From positions 26,651 through 90,650 of the forward strand of contig CAYOOD010000020.1 of NCBI GenBank assembly GCA_964405435.1: 64,000 nt of DNA. Reading direction: 5' to 3'. Each line of letters opens with the position of its first letter. Positions within the stretch are counted from its first letter, which is position 1. This document shows positions 55,940-64,000 of the stretch, in pieces. The translations under genes and the position numbers were made by a program. The notes under the pieces are model-generated. The model searched no databases. It had not been told where the DNA came from and saw only the letters and a list, made by a program, of their open reading frames with translations. The DNA comes from DVEG01 sp964405435. GTDB taxonomy: Bacteria > Cyanobacteriota > Cyanobacteriia > Cyanobacteriales > Oscillatoriaceae.

Positions 55940-56896
55940 CTATTGTGCCGATCGCGCGCTGGGATGGCTCGGCTCGGTGCCGCCAACAACGTACTGAGCC
56001 GCCGGAACGCTGCTAGCAATTGGCTTGATTCTCCCTTGTCTCGCTAAAGCCTGATAAATTATCGCCGCAGCAGTACCCCGCTTGAGAGCGGTATTGGGAT
56101 TGAGAAATCTCACGTCGGGATGGTTGACGACGAGATTGGCTTGAGTGGCGGCGGCGACTTCATCAACCGCTTCTTGTGGAATGCGATCGGCATCTGCATA
56201 GTAAGCTTCGAGAAATTCTGACGCCGGTAGCTCGGACGGCGCATTCTGAGCGGTGGTTGCTGCTGGGGACTGGCTGATAGGATTCCGAGGCGGTTGCACC
56301 AATGTCGGCGGAATCATCGCCGTCATTGCCAGGGGAAATGCGAAGCGATTCTTGCTGATGCGCCGGCGCTCGGGGCGGCGGGCGATCGCGGGCGTTGCAG
56401 GGGTTCGCCCAGTCGCGGCAGCCGAAGGATCGTAAGCTAAATTGAGTCCTTCGGATAGAGAAACTAACGCCCGAACTCTGGGCATTTCCTCTTGCGGGCG
56501 AAACAAGTTCCCCGAAAAAGCGTTCATAAATCCGCTTTCATACGCTTCTTTGATAGGCCGGCTTGCCCAATAGCCATCGGGAACGTCTTTAAAAACGCTG
56601 CCGCTCTCAATTTCCCGCACCTTGCCTCGCTCGAAAGCTTGCCGGAGCATCGCGGCAAACTCGTCGCGATCGACGGGTTGTTCGGGTTTGAATGTTCCGT
56701 CTAGATACCCGACAATAATTCCCTCTTCGGCTAAGGTTTGAATAAACGGACTCGCCCAATAATCCGGCGGAACGTCAGGAAACGCCTGCTGGGCAGGCAC
56801 TTGCTGGGACATTGCCAGCAATCCACCGGCACAGAAGCTCGTGCCTGTAGCCGCTAAGACGGCGATCGCTGAGAGCCAACGAAATCGATAAGCCAT
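55940..56896 (-). CDS. SLH-domain exported protein
   Basis: 318 residues from ATG 56896, with AGGAGG nine bases upstream; the upstream ATG 56938 gives a charged extension without a site. Signal peptide at 1-35. Two SLH domains: FPDVPPDYWASPFI...FKPEQPVDRDEFA and FKDVPDGYWASRPI...FRPQEEMPRVRAL. A Pro/Ala-rich middle and a C-terminal third with weak SLH likeness (YADADRIP...LKRGTAAAIIYQAL) follow. No OprB porin domain. Likely anchored to the cell wall. Confidence 0.85.
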   Translation of the reverse strand: MAYRFRWLSAIAVLAATGTSFCAGGLLAMSQQVPAQQAFPDVPPDYWASPFIQTLAEEGIIVGYLDGTFKPEQPVDRDEFAAMLRQAFERGKVREIESGSVFKDVPDGYWASRPIKEAYESGFMNAFSGNLFRPQEEMPRVRALVSLSEGLNLAYDPSAAATGRTPATPAIARRPERRRISKNRFAFPLAMTAMIPPTLVQPPRNPISQSPAATTAQNAPSELPASEFLEAYYADADRIPQEAVDEVAAATQANLVVNHPDVRFLNPNTALKRGTAAAIIYQALARQGRIKPIASSVPAAQYVVGGTEPSHPSARSAQ

Positions 56897-56994
56897 CGTC
56901 ACTGCCCTCCTTTTACTTGACAGTTTCGCTTCAATCACTGAGGGAGTTTAGCAGCGGCAAGGGCTGCTAAACTCAAAACTCCAAGCTCCAAGCC

Positions 56995-57978
56995 CTACGA
57001 ACGCCGATCGCGGGGACGATCGGAGCGTTCTACAATAGGCTCTCCTTCAGTCTTCACGTCGAGTTCTTCGCGGCGCACCTTATCGGTTGCCTTCACCGTA
57101 TCCCGCTCGACTTCTTTCTTGACTTGCACTTCTTCGCGAACAAAGGCTTGCTTTTTGATATCCGCCTTTTCTTCGTAAACTTCAATGCGAGCGACTTCGC
57201 CTTCTTGGAAGTCAGCGCGATCGGACGTCACTGGCGTTCCTGCGCCGGTCGGTGTCGTTCGCTCGACGACGACGCGCTCTTTTTCCACCGGAACTGCCAC
57301 TGCTGCGGGTGTCGTTTCGACTCGCTTGCCGACGGTGACTTCCCCAGTCTGCTGGCGGGTTTTATCGGCAACCAGCCTTTCTTCGTACAGTCTCAGTTTT
57401 GGATGATTCCGATCGCTCATCTGGTACAGATCGGGTTCGCGATCGTAGGTGTAGCGATCGCGATCGCCCGCTACAGTTCGATCCGCAATCGGTGCCGGTT
57501 CGCGGTCGTATTTATACTCCCGCTCTTCAGAACGAGCCGTGGTTTCCCGATAAGAAGCGGTTCCCGGCACATCCACCGGCGCTGACGCCTCAACCGGGAG
57601 CGAGGCTTCTACGCTGGGAGTCCGATAAACGCCCCGCACGCGCTCCTCGTAATCGTAATCAATCGTCATGCGCTCGTCGTACTCGGGCAAATTTTCTGCT
57701 TGTTCTTTGCTCGTCAGCCCTAGGGCATAAACGCGGTGCCGGGGAGCGTCCAAACGGCAGCGCCCGATTGGAATCAAGACTTTTTTGCCAAAAATCCAGA
57801 AGCCCGTATCAATGACGAGATATCGGAAACGCCCTGACTCATCCACGAGCAAGTGGCGAACTGAGCCAATCTTATCGTCGGTTTCCCCGGCGAAGACATC
57901 CATTCCCTTGACTTCTTCGCCATCAAAGATTTCATCGCGATAGTTGGGTTTGAAATCTTCCAGTTTGTACAGCGCCAT
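56995..57978 (-). CDS. PRC-barrel and DUF2382 protein
   Basis: 327 residues from ATG 57978 (CAGGAG nine bases upstream; ATG 58008 is an alternative). An N-terminal PRC-barrel (about 1-100, VRHLLVDESGRFRYLVIDTG), a Tyr/Arg/Glu-rich middle, and a C-terminal DUF2382 domain (about 215-320, LRLYEERLVADK, VTVGKRVETT, VREEVQVKKEVE). This architecture is frequent in cyanobacteria and linked to stress; the biochemical role is unknown. Confidence 0.88.
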   Translation of the reverse strand: MALYKLEDFKPNYRDEIFDGEEVKGMDVFAGETDDKIGSVRHLLVDESGRFRYLVIDTGFWIFGKKVLIPIGRCRLDAPRHRVYALGLTSKEQAENLPEYDERMTIDYDYEERVRGVYRTPSVEASLPVEASAPVDVPGTASYRETTARSEEREYKYDREPAPIADRTVAGDRDRYTYDREPDLYQMSDRNHPKLRLYEERLVADKTRQQTGEVTVGKRVETTPAAVAVPVEKERVVVERTTPTGAGTPVTSDRADFQEGEVARIEVYEEKADIKKQAFVREEVQVKKEVERDTVKATDKVRREELDVKTEGEPIVERSDRPRDRRS

Positions 57979-58516
57979 GCTATCGTCTCCTGAGTTATCT
58001 GCATTCACATATGAACTACTTTAGATAGCTTTCAACCTTCAGTCTTCCTTCTTGCGACTCATTCAGCCCGGTAGAAGACCGTACAGCCTTTTTTGTGGTA
58101 TAATCAAGGCCTCGTTTTAAAAAAAATCGTTAAATTTGTCAAATCCAGCCTCTCTCGCGTTCATTCTCGAACCGCAACTAGCCGGACACAGCCACAAACG
58201 CAATTATTTTTCGATGATTTTATTAAGTTTTATTAACCAATTGGCAATAGTTCTCCCTCCACTATCAACCAGCCAGAACCTCGCTTCTAACCAGGGATAG
58301 ATACAGCCGAGCAGACATCCTCCGTAAAATAAGTTTTCAGCGCTCGAAGTCTCGTCAAGAGCCTTATTGAGAATAGGACTTAGGCGCGATCGTCAAAGAA
58401 ACCGGGTTTCTGGTTTTATCCCTTTGCCTGCAAGCCAAGACGCGGGCAGGAAAGTCGGTTTGAAGCGTAAGTCCTAGAGGAAAAAACCCTACAGTAACGT
58501 AAGGACTGAACCGTTT
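57979..58516. other. Intergenic region between divergent genes
   Basis: About 540 bases. A TATAAT hexamer stands at 58099-58104, but its -35 region is poor and it is 410 bases from the next gene. A shortened copy of the AGAAACCGGG repeat is at 58397-58411. No gene. Confidence 0.45.
58397..58411. repeat. AGAAACCGGGTTTCT palindrome, copy d (single arm)
   Basis: One arm of the family seen at 32755, 43893 and 44699; by itself an imperfect palindrome. Confidence 0.6.
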
Positions 58517-59131
58517 ATGTCGTATGTAGAGAGAACAAGCAACCCCGTCATTCAATCTCCTGTCGTCAATTCGGGAATTGTTGACTATCACGATCGCGTC
58601 CGCTGGGGGCCGATCTTTGCAGGAATTGTCATTGCCCTGAGCGCGCAACTGGTTTTGAGCGCTCTCGGAGCAGCGATCGGATTGGGCGTTGGTGCGGCGG
58701 GTTCCGATCCCCGTTCCGTCAGTACGGGTGTGGGAATCTGGTCGATAATCAGCTTGCTGATTGCCCTGTTTCTCGGCAGTTGGGTCATGGCCCGCACCTG
58801 TGGCCCGATGAACAGCAAAACCGCCATGCTGAATGGGGCAATTCTCTGGGCAACCACTTTGGCGATTAGCGCGTGGTTGCTGGCGAGTGGAGTTTCGGGA
58901 GCTTTTGGCGTGGTTGCCGCCAATTCTGGGGAAGTGTTCAACCAAATACAAGAGCCCGGTGGTGTTGCCGTGCCCAACAACGTCCCGAATGTCGATGCCG
59001 CCCGATCGCGCGACTGGGCGGGCGATGCGGCGAGGGCTGCTTGGTCATTTATCTTCGGCTCTTTGCTGGGTTTAGTCGCCTCTCTGATTGGTGCTTCTGT
59101 TGGAGCCCGCAAACCGAGTGCGACTACTTAA
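58517..59131 (+). CDS. Conserved multi-pass membrane protein, unknown function
   Basis: 204 residues. Four hydrophobic segments (about 29-55, 73-93, 104-130 and 176-197), Gly/Ala/Ser-rich, and a soluble N-terminus (VDYHDRVRWGPIFAGIV). The loop between TM3 and TM4 is polar. Resembles small cyanobacterial membrane proteins of unknown function. It ends at a good intrinsic terminator. Confidence 0.65.
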   Translation: MSYVERTSNPVIQSPVVNSGIVDYHDRVRWGPIFAGIVIALSAQLVLSALGAAIGLGVGAAGSDPRSVSTGVGIWSIISLLIALFLGSWVMARTCGPMNSKTAMLNGAILWATTLAISAWLLASGVSGAFGVVAANSGEVFNQIQEPGGVAVPNNVPNVDAARSRDWAGDAARAAWSFIFGSLLGLVASLIGASVGARKPSATT

Positions 59132-59196
59132 AGGGGCGATCGGGAAGCTCTCTTATCAATCGAGGTAGGAAGGCAACAGCGAATGAGCGATCGCCT

Positions 59197-59248
59197 ATTA
59201 GCCATCAAGTCTGCCCCTTGGCTGCACCTGATGGCTAATCGCTTTTTT
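59197..59248 (+). terminator. Intrinsic terminator after the membrane protein gene
   Basis: ATTAGCCATCA (59197-59207) pairs with TGATGGCTAAT (59229-59239); a T-run follows at 59243-59248. The stop codon of the upstream gene is at 59131. Confidence 0.7.
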
Positions 59249-59289
59249 GGGCTTGTTTTTACCAAAGACTTGTAGCGCTTTCAGCTCGG

Positions 59290-60741
59290 TTATGACGATT
59301 TGCCGTTATCTTTGTCTAAACTCTCTATCCATTTTCTAATCCCCCAAACCGCCAATCCCAATAAAAACCCGATCGCGATGCTAATCCCCAGGACTTTAGT
59401 AAACGGGTGAATGGGTTGATGGGGGTTGGGAATCCACTGAATTGTCATCTCGCCATTTTTACTTCCGGCGGTGAGATAGCTGGCACTGGAGGCGACGACT
59501 CCCGCGCCCCCTAACCCGGCGCTGACAATGTAAATTAGGTTTTCGATTTTGCGATCGCTCTCTTTTTCGTGTTCCAGAGTCTCGCGATCGATCTGCGCTT
59601 GGTCGATTTCTACGATGCCTCGAATCGAAGCGATCGCTCGATCTGCTAATTCCGTCCCCTGTTCAAAATACCCCAAGTCTGCTTGGATTTGGGCGCGGAA
59701 AAGCGGCGCGATTTCTTGCCCGAAGCGTTGGAAAAACGATAGTTCTTCCTTATCGATTCCTAGTGTAGCACAAATTTGCTCGATTTCCCCCTTATAATTG
59801 TAAAAATTTATTTCAATCGTATTGCCAAAAGCTTCCAGTTTTCGCAGCAGGCGCGTGTATTGCAGGGAGTCTCCCGCCAATTGCTTTAACTGGCTTTTCA
59901 AATTGTCTAAGTTCGGGTTGGCGGTATCGAGGGTTTTTTGCAGGTTGTCCAGAAAGGGGTCAAATTGGCGATAGTATTGCGTTAGTTGGCTGTAAGTCGT
60001 GCGGCTATCTTGAAATAGTTTAATCAGTTTGTGACGATAGAATAATAAATCAAAAATAGATTTAAAGCACTTTTGCAGGCTTTCATCGGTTTGTTTATCG
60101 CGAAATAGCCAGATGAGAACGTGGGGAGAGTTGTCTGGTTGGCGGGGGTTTCCATATTCAAAAATTGGGCTGCCCAATAACTCGCCGCTGCGGTATAATG
60201 GGGGTGCATTGTTGCCGATTAAATGGCTGTAGCAGGTATGGGCGAGGGATTCTAGAGATTGCCGATAGCGTTGTTTGAGTTCTGGGGTTAAATAGGCAGT
60301 CAGTAGCAGAGTTTGTCCGATAAATTTATCGGGTTTTGGCAGCAGTAAGGTATTTTGGACGTTAAATTTTTCGAGGGCGTTTACCGCCACTTCTGGGGTG
60401 GATTCGTTTTCATCGTCATAACCGACATTGAAAAATAAGGCATAGCTATCTTGGATTTGCAGGGGTTGAGCAAATCCTTCGATTTCTGGGGAATCGGTGA
60501 GGGTGAAGGGGATAGAGAACTTATTATCTGGGAGTAAGATAGAGCGATCGCTTTTTCCGGTTTGGCTAAAATCCAGATGCGGCGCGAGTCTTTCTGTGGT
60601 AAAGTGGCTTAAGATGCGATCGCAGTCTTGCCAGAAGAAATAATTGTTCCCCTGGGTATTTTCATCGTGCAGGGAGTAGGCACATAAATAGACATTGGGG
60701 GCAAAAATCTTTTCTGCGGTTTGGGGTGGTTGTTGATTCAT
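59290..60741 (-). CDS. Unrecognised protein with coiled coil and C-terminal membrane hairpin
   Basis: 483 residues. The first 210 residues look like a globular alpha/beta domain (VYLCAYSLHDENTQGNNYFFW, then YALFFNVGYDD). Residues 225-400 are mostly helical with coiled-coil character. Two hydrophobic segments stand near the C-terminus (about 405-425, NLIYIVSAGLGGAG, and 450-470, VLGISIAIGFLLGLAVWGI). The N-domain would be cytoplasmic. I do not recognise the family. It is on the same strand as, and downstream of, the TPR-CHAT gene and two small genes. Confidence 0.65.
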   Translation of the reverse strand: MNQQPPQTAEKIFAPNVYLCAYSLHDENTQGNNYFFWQDCDRILSHFTTERLAPHLDFSQTGKSDRSILLPDNKFSIPFTLTDSPEIEGFAQPLQIQDSYALFFNVGYDDENESTPEVAVNALEKFNVQNTLLLPKPDKFIGQTLLLTAYLTPELKQRYRQSLESLAHTCYSHLIGNNAPPLYRSGELLGSPIFEYGNPRQPDNSPHVLIWLFRDKQTDESLQKCFKSIFDLLFYRHKLIKLFQDSRTTYSQLTQYYRQFDPFLDNLQKTLDTANPNLDNLKSQLKQLAGDSLQYTRLLRKLEAFGNTIEINFYNYKGEIEQICATLGIDKEELSFFQRFGQEIAPLFRAQIQADLGYFEQGTELADRAIASIRGIVEIDQAQIDRETLEHEKESDRKIENLIYIVSAGLGGAGVVASSASYLTAGSKNGEMTIQWIPNPHQPIHPFTKVLGISIAIGFLLGLAVWGIRKWIESLDKDNGKSS

Positions 60742-60836
60742 TGGGGGGATTGCGATCGCGGCTTGTGGGAGATTATCTAATTCTAGCGTAGGTTTGGCAA
60801 TGCCACCCCACGGATTGGGTGGGGGTGGTTATTCAT

Positions 60837-61181
60837 TCATTGGGGAGTGTTGCCCTCGCCGATTTTGGGCAAGCGATCGCGCAAAGTTTGGGAAACTTGA
60901 GGATATTGGTTGTGCAGGCTTTTGCTGTTGTTTTGGGGCGAGATGTTATTCTCAGGTTTAACTTTTCTGGTATAACTGCGTACCGCATCTCTGATGGCGT
61001 GATGTGTTTTGCACCAGTCTTGAATCTGTTTGGCAATATCTGCGTTAGGTGCATCGGGCGAGGAGGTAAGTGCTTGGTTAAGTCCGTCTAAATCTTTCTT
61101 TACATCCTCTGCCAGGAATAACTCTGGGTTGTTCTCCCAGACTTCTAAAAAAGCCGCAATTGTTTGTTCTGGCGTCATCAT
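60837..61181 (-). CDS. Small protein of unknown function
   Basis: 114 residues from ATG 61181 (AAGGA ten bases upstream). A longer frame to 61367 runs through the palindromic element and is not believed. Helical N-terminal domain (PEQTIAAFLEVWENNPELFL, DIAKQIQDWCKTH) and a polar C-terminal tail. No family recognised. It lies between the antitoxin-like gene and the 483-residue protein, on their strand. Confidence 0.55.
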   Translation of the reverse strand: MMTPEQTIAAFLEVWENNPELFLAEDVKKDLDGLNQALTSSPDAPNADIAKQIQDWCKTHHAIRDAVRSYTRKVKPENNISPQNNSKSLHNQYPQVSQTLRDRLPKIGEGNTPQ

Positions 61182-61230
61182 AGTTTTAGGTTCCTTGACA
61201 GGCGAATCCGAAGGGACGAAGCTCGAAGCC

Positions 61231-61351
61231 GGGAGCATCCCATTTTTGTAGGGGCGAAGCATTCGGGCGAATAATTGTTCGGTAAAAACCGAGAATTTCC
61301 AATCCGAAAGCTTCGCCCTCACACAGGGACATACAAAATCGGGATGCTCCC
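61231..61351. repeat. GGGAGCATCCC inverted-repeat element, copy b
   Basis: Outer arms GGGAGCATCCC (61231) and GGGATGCTCCC (61341), continuing inward through TTTTTGTA/TACAAAA and GGGGCGAAGC/GCTTCGCCCT. The same family as 32823-32928. Located between the two small minus-strand genes. Confidence 0.8.
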
Positions 61352-61370
61352 ACGAAGCCACACCCACATT

Positions 61371-61607
61371 TTAGCCAAAAAAATGCTCAGAATCCATCGC
61401 AGTTGCTTTTCCCGCCGCCCGTTCCCGTTTAGCCTGTCGCGCTGCCGCCACCAAAGCTGACTGGGTTCGACTAAATGACGCATCCCACAGCTTTTCATCG
61501 TGTAAATCGGCAATATACTCGCGCAAATGCTCTACCACTTGCTCCTGTACTTCAATCGGCAAAGCCTCTACCATCTCCACCAAATCTTTGAGTGCTGCTG
61601 ATGACAT
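61371..61607 (-). CDS. Antitoxin-like small protein
   Basis: 78 residues. Helical, starting LKDLVEMVEALPIEVQEQVVEHLREYI, a pattern typical of DUF2281-type or related cyanobacterial antitoxins, with a charged middle (AARQAKRERAAGKA). No toxin gene of RelE or PIN type follows; the next genes are unrelated in look. It begins 60 bases after the end of the TPR-CHAT gene. Confidence 0.55.
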   Translation of the reverse strand: MSSAALKDLVEMVEALPIEVQEQVVEHLREYIADLHDEKLWDASFSRTQSALVAAARQAKRERAAGKATAMDSEHFFG

Positions 61608-61669
61608 AATGTTCTACTCCCGATGTTCTACTCCCTTTAATAAAGTTCATTGTTGGGCTTTCGCCCTTT

Positions 61670-64000
61670 TTACTGTCCAACCGCGCAGAACCCCGCCCAA
61701 AAATACGGCGATTGAAAGGGGATTTCTGTGAGTTCGTACCATCCCTCTAAATCATAGCACATCTGCTGCCGCCGTTCCTCACTCATCAACCGACAGCCGT
61801 TAATCCACGCTAACAACTTCGCCACCGTCGCTTGCCGCATCCACTCCTGGGTTTGCTTCAACGCCAACGCCACGGGGGGGCGAGTTTTCTCGTCGAGGAG
61901 GGTTTCATAAAAGCGAACGATCAAAATTGCCGTCGAGACATCATTTACCGCCCATAGTGTACCCAAGACGTTGCGCGAACCGGCAAAGAAAAACCCCGCC
62001 ACAATGCTGATATATTCGTCGCTGCTGGTGCTGATATCGGTGATACCGGTTTCACAGGCAGACAGGGCAACCAGACGACATTGCCGCAACCGCAGGTTAA
62101 AGATTTCCGGCAAAGTCAGACATTCATCGGCGTTAAACTCACCCCGGCGAGAGCGAATCCGGGGGATGCCTTTCTCGGTGGCGGCGGTTGCGGAGAGTTT
62201 GGCACCGGCGAGAATCAGCCCCGAAAGGCGGGGATTGGCGAAGTTGAAATAGCCGTGACAGGAGAAATGGGCGAAACCGGTTTCTTTTAACTGTGTGGCT
62301 TTTTGGTTCAATAAGGTTTTACTAGCCTCTTCTCCTTTTAATACCGTAGCGGGGGTGAAGCCAGTTTGAATCGCTTCGACTTCGATATCGGTATAGGCTA
62401 AATCGGCGGTGGGGTTTTGGATGGCGAACAGGTGGGTAGAACCTCCTTGGAGTGCGGGCATCTTGCCCGCTATGTTCTCCTGTGCTCTGTTGCCCGCCAT
62501 TTTCTCCTCTGCTTTTGTCTCCCCGGCTGTGCTATCCTCCGATAAGGATAACTGCAAAATCTGACTGCTGGGGGCATAGCGAATCCCTTGGGGGAAGCAG
62601 TCGCTGAGATATGCCGTCTCGGAAACGGGTAAGGCGTGGAGGGGGAATAAATGCAATGCCCGATAGGGAATCAAAACTAACTGCTGACACTGGGAGGGAA
62701 TGTGGGATCTGAGGCGATTCAGCTCTAGAATCTCTGCCAACCGTCGCAGGTAGGAGGGTAACGCTAGCCGCCAGTAGTTGTCATCGTTGAGATAATCGGT
62801 TAAATACTCATCTTTCAACTGTTCCAACGCAGCGAGGGCACTGTTATCAGTAGAGACGGGGATGGGTTGTTGCCCCTGGTGGGTGGCGATAAAGGCGTGG
62901 ATGCCCTTATTGGTAAAGTACCACTCCACAATTGCCGTCTGTTCATCCACCAATGCCTGAATTTCCCGGTAGCGGATGGGTTGCACTTGTTGCCCGAAGC
63001 GGAATCTATCGTCGTGGGGGGTGATTTCGGTTGCGATGAAATCGTCGATTTGTTGGCGCAACTCGGTGAGGCGTTGGGAGCGGTTGGCGGTAGCGGTGGC
63101 GGCGGAGGAAACCCCGATGCTGCGGGTGTCGCCATTGGGGGAACGGTTGTCACCGGAGGAGGGGCTACCGTCGCGCTGCTGCTGGAGGTTCCACCACTGT
63201 TGATATAAACTGTTGTAGCGTTCCCAGGCTTCCGGGGAAACTCCTGGGGGTTTGAGGCGGGTAGCAGCCAGTAGTTCGACTAAGTTTCTCGCCTTGCTGC
63301 GTTCGGCATATTCCAAGGCAGCGGCGCAATCCTCCAACTCCAGGCAGACTTCGACCATGTTGAGATAGATTCTATTGTATTCTTCCGCTAATTTCTGCTT
63401 GTCTGCCTCGCCGCCTTCGATGATGCCACTGCGGATAAATTCTACCGTGTCAATGGCGCGGGCAAAGGTATCGCAGGCATTCTGCAACTGGGAAGCGTCG
63501 CGATAGGCAAGTCCTAAATTAAATAAGGTTTCGACGTGGTTTTGCGGGAACGCCTCGCGGGTTCTGACTTGTAAAGCCGCTTGGTAACAGGCGATCGCCT
63601 TTTCCAGATTCTCCCCCCGTTCCCCTCGGATGCGATCGCTGTAGGCAGCCCCCAGATTATTTTGAGTCATTGCCCAATCTTGGGGAAAGGCTTCCGGGGT
63701 GTAGACTTGTAAAGCGGCTTCGTAACAGGCGATCGCCTTTTCCAGATTCTCCCCCCGTTCCCCTCGGATGCGATCGCTGTAGGCATTCCCCAGATTATTT
63801 TGAGTCATTGCCCAAGCTTGGGGAAAGGCTTCCGGGGTTCTGACTTGTAAAGCGGCTTCGTAACAGGCGATCGCCTTTTCCAGATTCTCCCCCCGTTCCC
63901 CTCGGATGCGATCGCTGTAGGCAGCCCCCAGATTATTTTGAGTCATTGCCCAATCTTGGGGAAAGGCTTCCGGGGTGTAGACTTGTAAAGCGGCTTCGTA
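61670..64000 (-). CDS. TPR-CHAT protein (N-terminal part outside window)
   Basis: At least 776 codons seen; the frame stays open to the right edge. The visible N-terminal part has 46-residue TPRs (MTQNNLGAAYSDRIRGERGE, then NLEKAIACYEAALQV). A linker with Ser/Gly/Asp follows. The C-terminal CHAT domain has His in FSCHGYF (codon 62255-62257) and Cys in LSACETG (codon 62054-62056), both intact. No signal peptide can be judged. TPR-CHAT proteins are probably regulated caspase-like proteases in the cytoplasm, with the repeats sensing a partner. A GCGGGCATCTTGCCCGC palindrome is inserted in frame in the linker region. Confidence 0.88.
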   Translation of the reverse strand, partial: YEAALQVYTPEAFPQDWAMTQNNLGAAYSDRIRGERGENLEKAIACYEAALQVRTPEAFPQAWAMTQNNLGNAYSDRIRGERGENLEKAIACYEAALQVYTPEAFPQDWAMTQNNLGAAYSDRIRGERGENLEKAIACYQAALQVRTREAFPQNHVETLFNLGLAYRDASQLQNACDTFARAIDTVEFIRSGIIEGGEADKQKLAEEYNRIYLNMVEVCLELEDCAAALEYAERSKARNLVELLAATRLKPPGVSPEAWERYNSLYQQWWNLQQQRDGSPSSGDNRSPNGDTRSIGVSSAATATANRSQRLTELRQQIDDFIATEITPHDDRFRFGQQVQPIRYREIQALVDEQTAIVEWYFTNKGIHAFIATHQGQQPIPVSTDNSALAALEQLKDEYLTDYLNDDNYWRLALPSYLRRLAEILELNRLRSHIPSQCQQLVLIPYRALHLFPLHALPVSETAYLSDCFPQGIRYAPSSQILQLSLSEDSTAGETKAEEKMAGNRAQENIAGKMPALQGGSTHLFAIQNPTADLAYTDIEVEAIQTGFTPATVLKGEEASKTLLNQKATQLKETGFAHFSCHGYFNFANPRLSGLILAGAKLSATAATEKGIPRIRSRRGEFNADECLTLPEIFNLRLRQCRLVALSACETGITDISTSSDEYISIVAGFFFAGSRNVLGTLWAVNDVSTAILIVRFYETLLDEKTRPPVALALKQTQEWMRQATVAKLLAWINGCRLMSEERRQQMCYDLEGWYELTEIPFQSPYFWAGFCAVGQ
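62454..62470. repeat. GCGGGCATCTTGCCCGC palindrome inside the TPR-CHAT gene
   Basis: A perfect 7-bp palindrome with a 3-base loop, typical of extragenic cyanobacterial repeats. Here it encodes AGKMPAL in a Glu/Ala-rich stretch (AEEKMAGNRAQENIAGKMPALQ) that looks unlike the rest of the domain. Confidence 0.7.
63570..64000 (-). repeat. 138-bp tandem repeat encoding 46-residue TPR units
   Basis: The GCGATCGC at 63591, 63729 and 63867 marks exact 138-bp spacing. The units are nearly identical in DNA and continue past the edge. Confidence 0.9.

Noticed and set aside
58082..58104. Promoter with TATAAT at 58099
   Set aside because: The -35 hexamer region (agaccg) is a poor match and the next gene starts 410 bases away.

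Overview
The window reads as chromosome of a filamentous, Oscillatoriales-like cyanobacterium. The evidence is the very dense HIP1 octamer GCGATCGC, heptameric STRR arrays between genes, dispersed palindromes, and a gene set typical of cyanobacteria (CHAT/caspase-like proteins, DUF3598, SLH protein, CSP41-like epimerase, PRC-barrel/DUF2382 protein). The genus cannot be fixed from sequence alone.

Layout. 1-4.4 kb: the edge of a response regulator, a DUF3598 protein, and a caspase-fold protein whose His-Cys dyad is replaced by Tyr-Ser, all on the minus strand. 4.2-32.7 kb: the dominant feature, three tandem giant plus-strand genes (3234, 3872 and 1977 aa) plus a 34-codon remnant of a fourth. 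Each encodes a signal peptide, a two-partner-secretion haemagglutinin domain, a long beta-repeat stalk, a conserved pre-linker module, a Pro-rich linker and a C-terminal CHAT cysteine-protease domain with intact His and Cys. 33-37 kb: HerA-like ATPase, glutathione S-transferase, a small MPWS-type protein with a 5' frameshift, and a GlsB-type membrane protein. 37.3-39.7 kb: a fasciclin protein, then 1.8 kb of gene-free DNA with two copies of a structured element flanking heptamer arrays. 39.8-43.8 kb: an RNA-repair cluster (RtcB ligase, G3E GTPase, archease, RlaP-type nucleotidyltransferase). 44-48 kb: small hypotheticals, a cysteine-dioxygenase-like cupin, and an NB-ARC STAND protein overlapping a TPR protein. 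48-55.9 kb: PAS histidine kinase, AraC regulator divergent from an MFS transporter and an Old-Yellow-Enzyme-like reductase, SurE, and a CSP41-like protein. 55.9-61.6 kb: SLH protein, PRC-barrel/DUF2382 protein, membrane proteins and small unknowns. 61.7-64.0 kb: a TPR-CHAT protein running off the right edge.

Caspase-superfamily proteins recur throughout: one pseudo-caspase, three secreted CHAT proteins and a remnant, and one cytoplasmic-type TPR-CHAT protein, besides a STAND ATPase. Repeats normally confined to intergenic DNA have also entered coding regions in frame at three places, one of them a heptamer tract whose slippage would shift the frame of a TPS-CHAT gene. No rRNA, tRNA, CRISPR array, intact transposase or TpsB-type secretion porin was seen.
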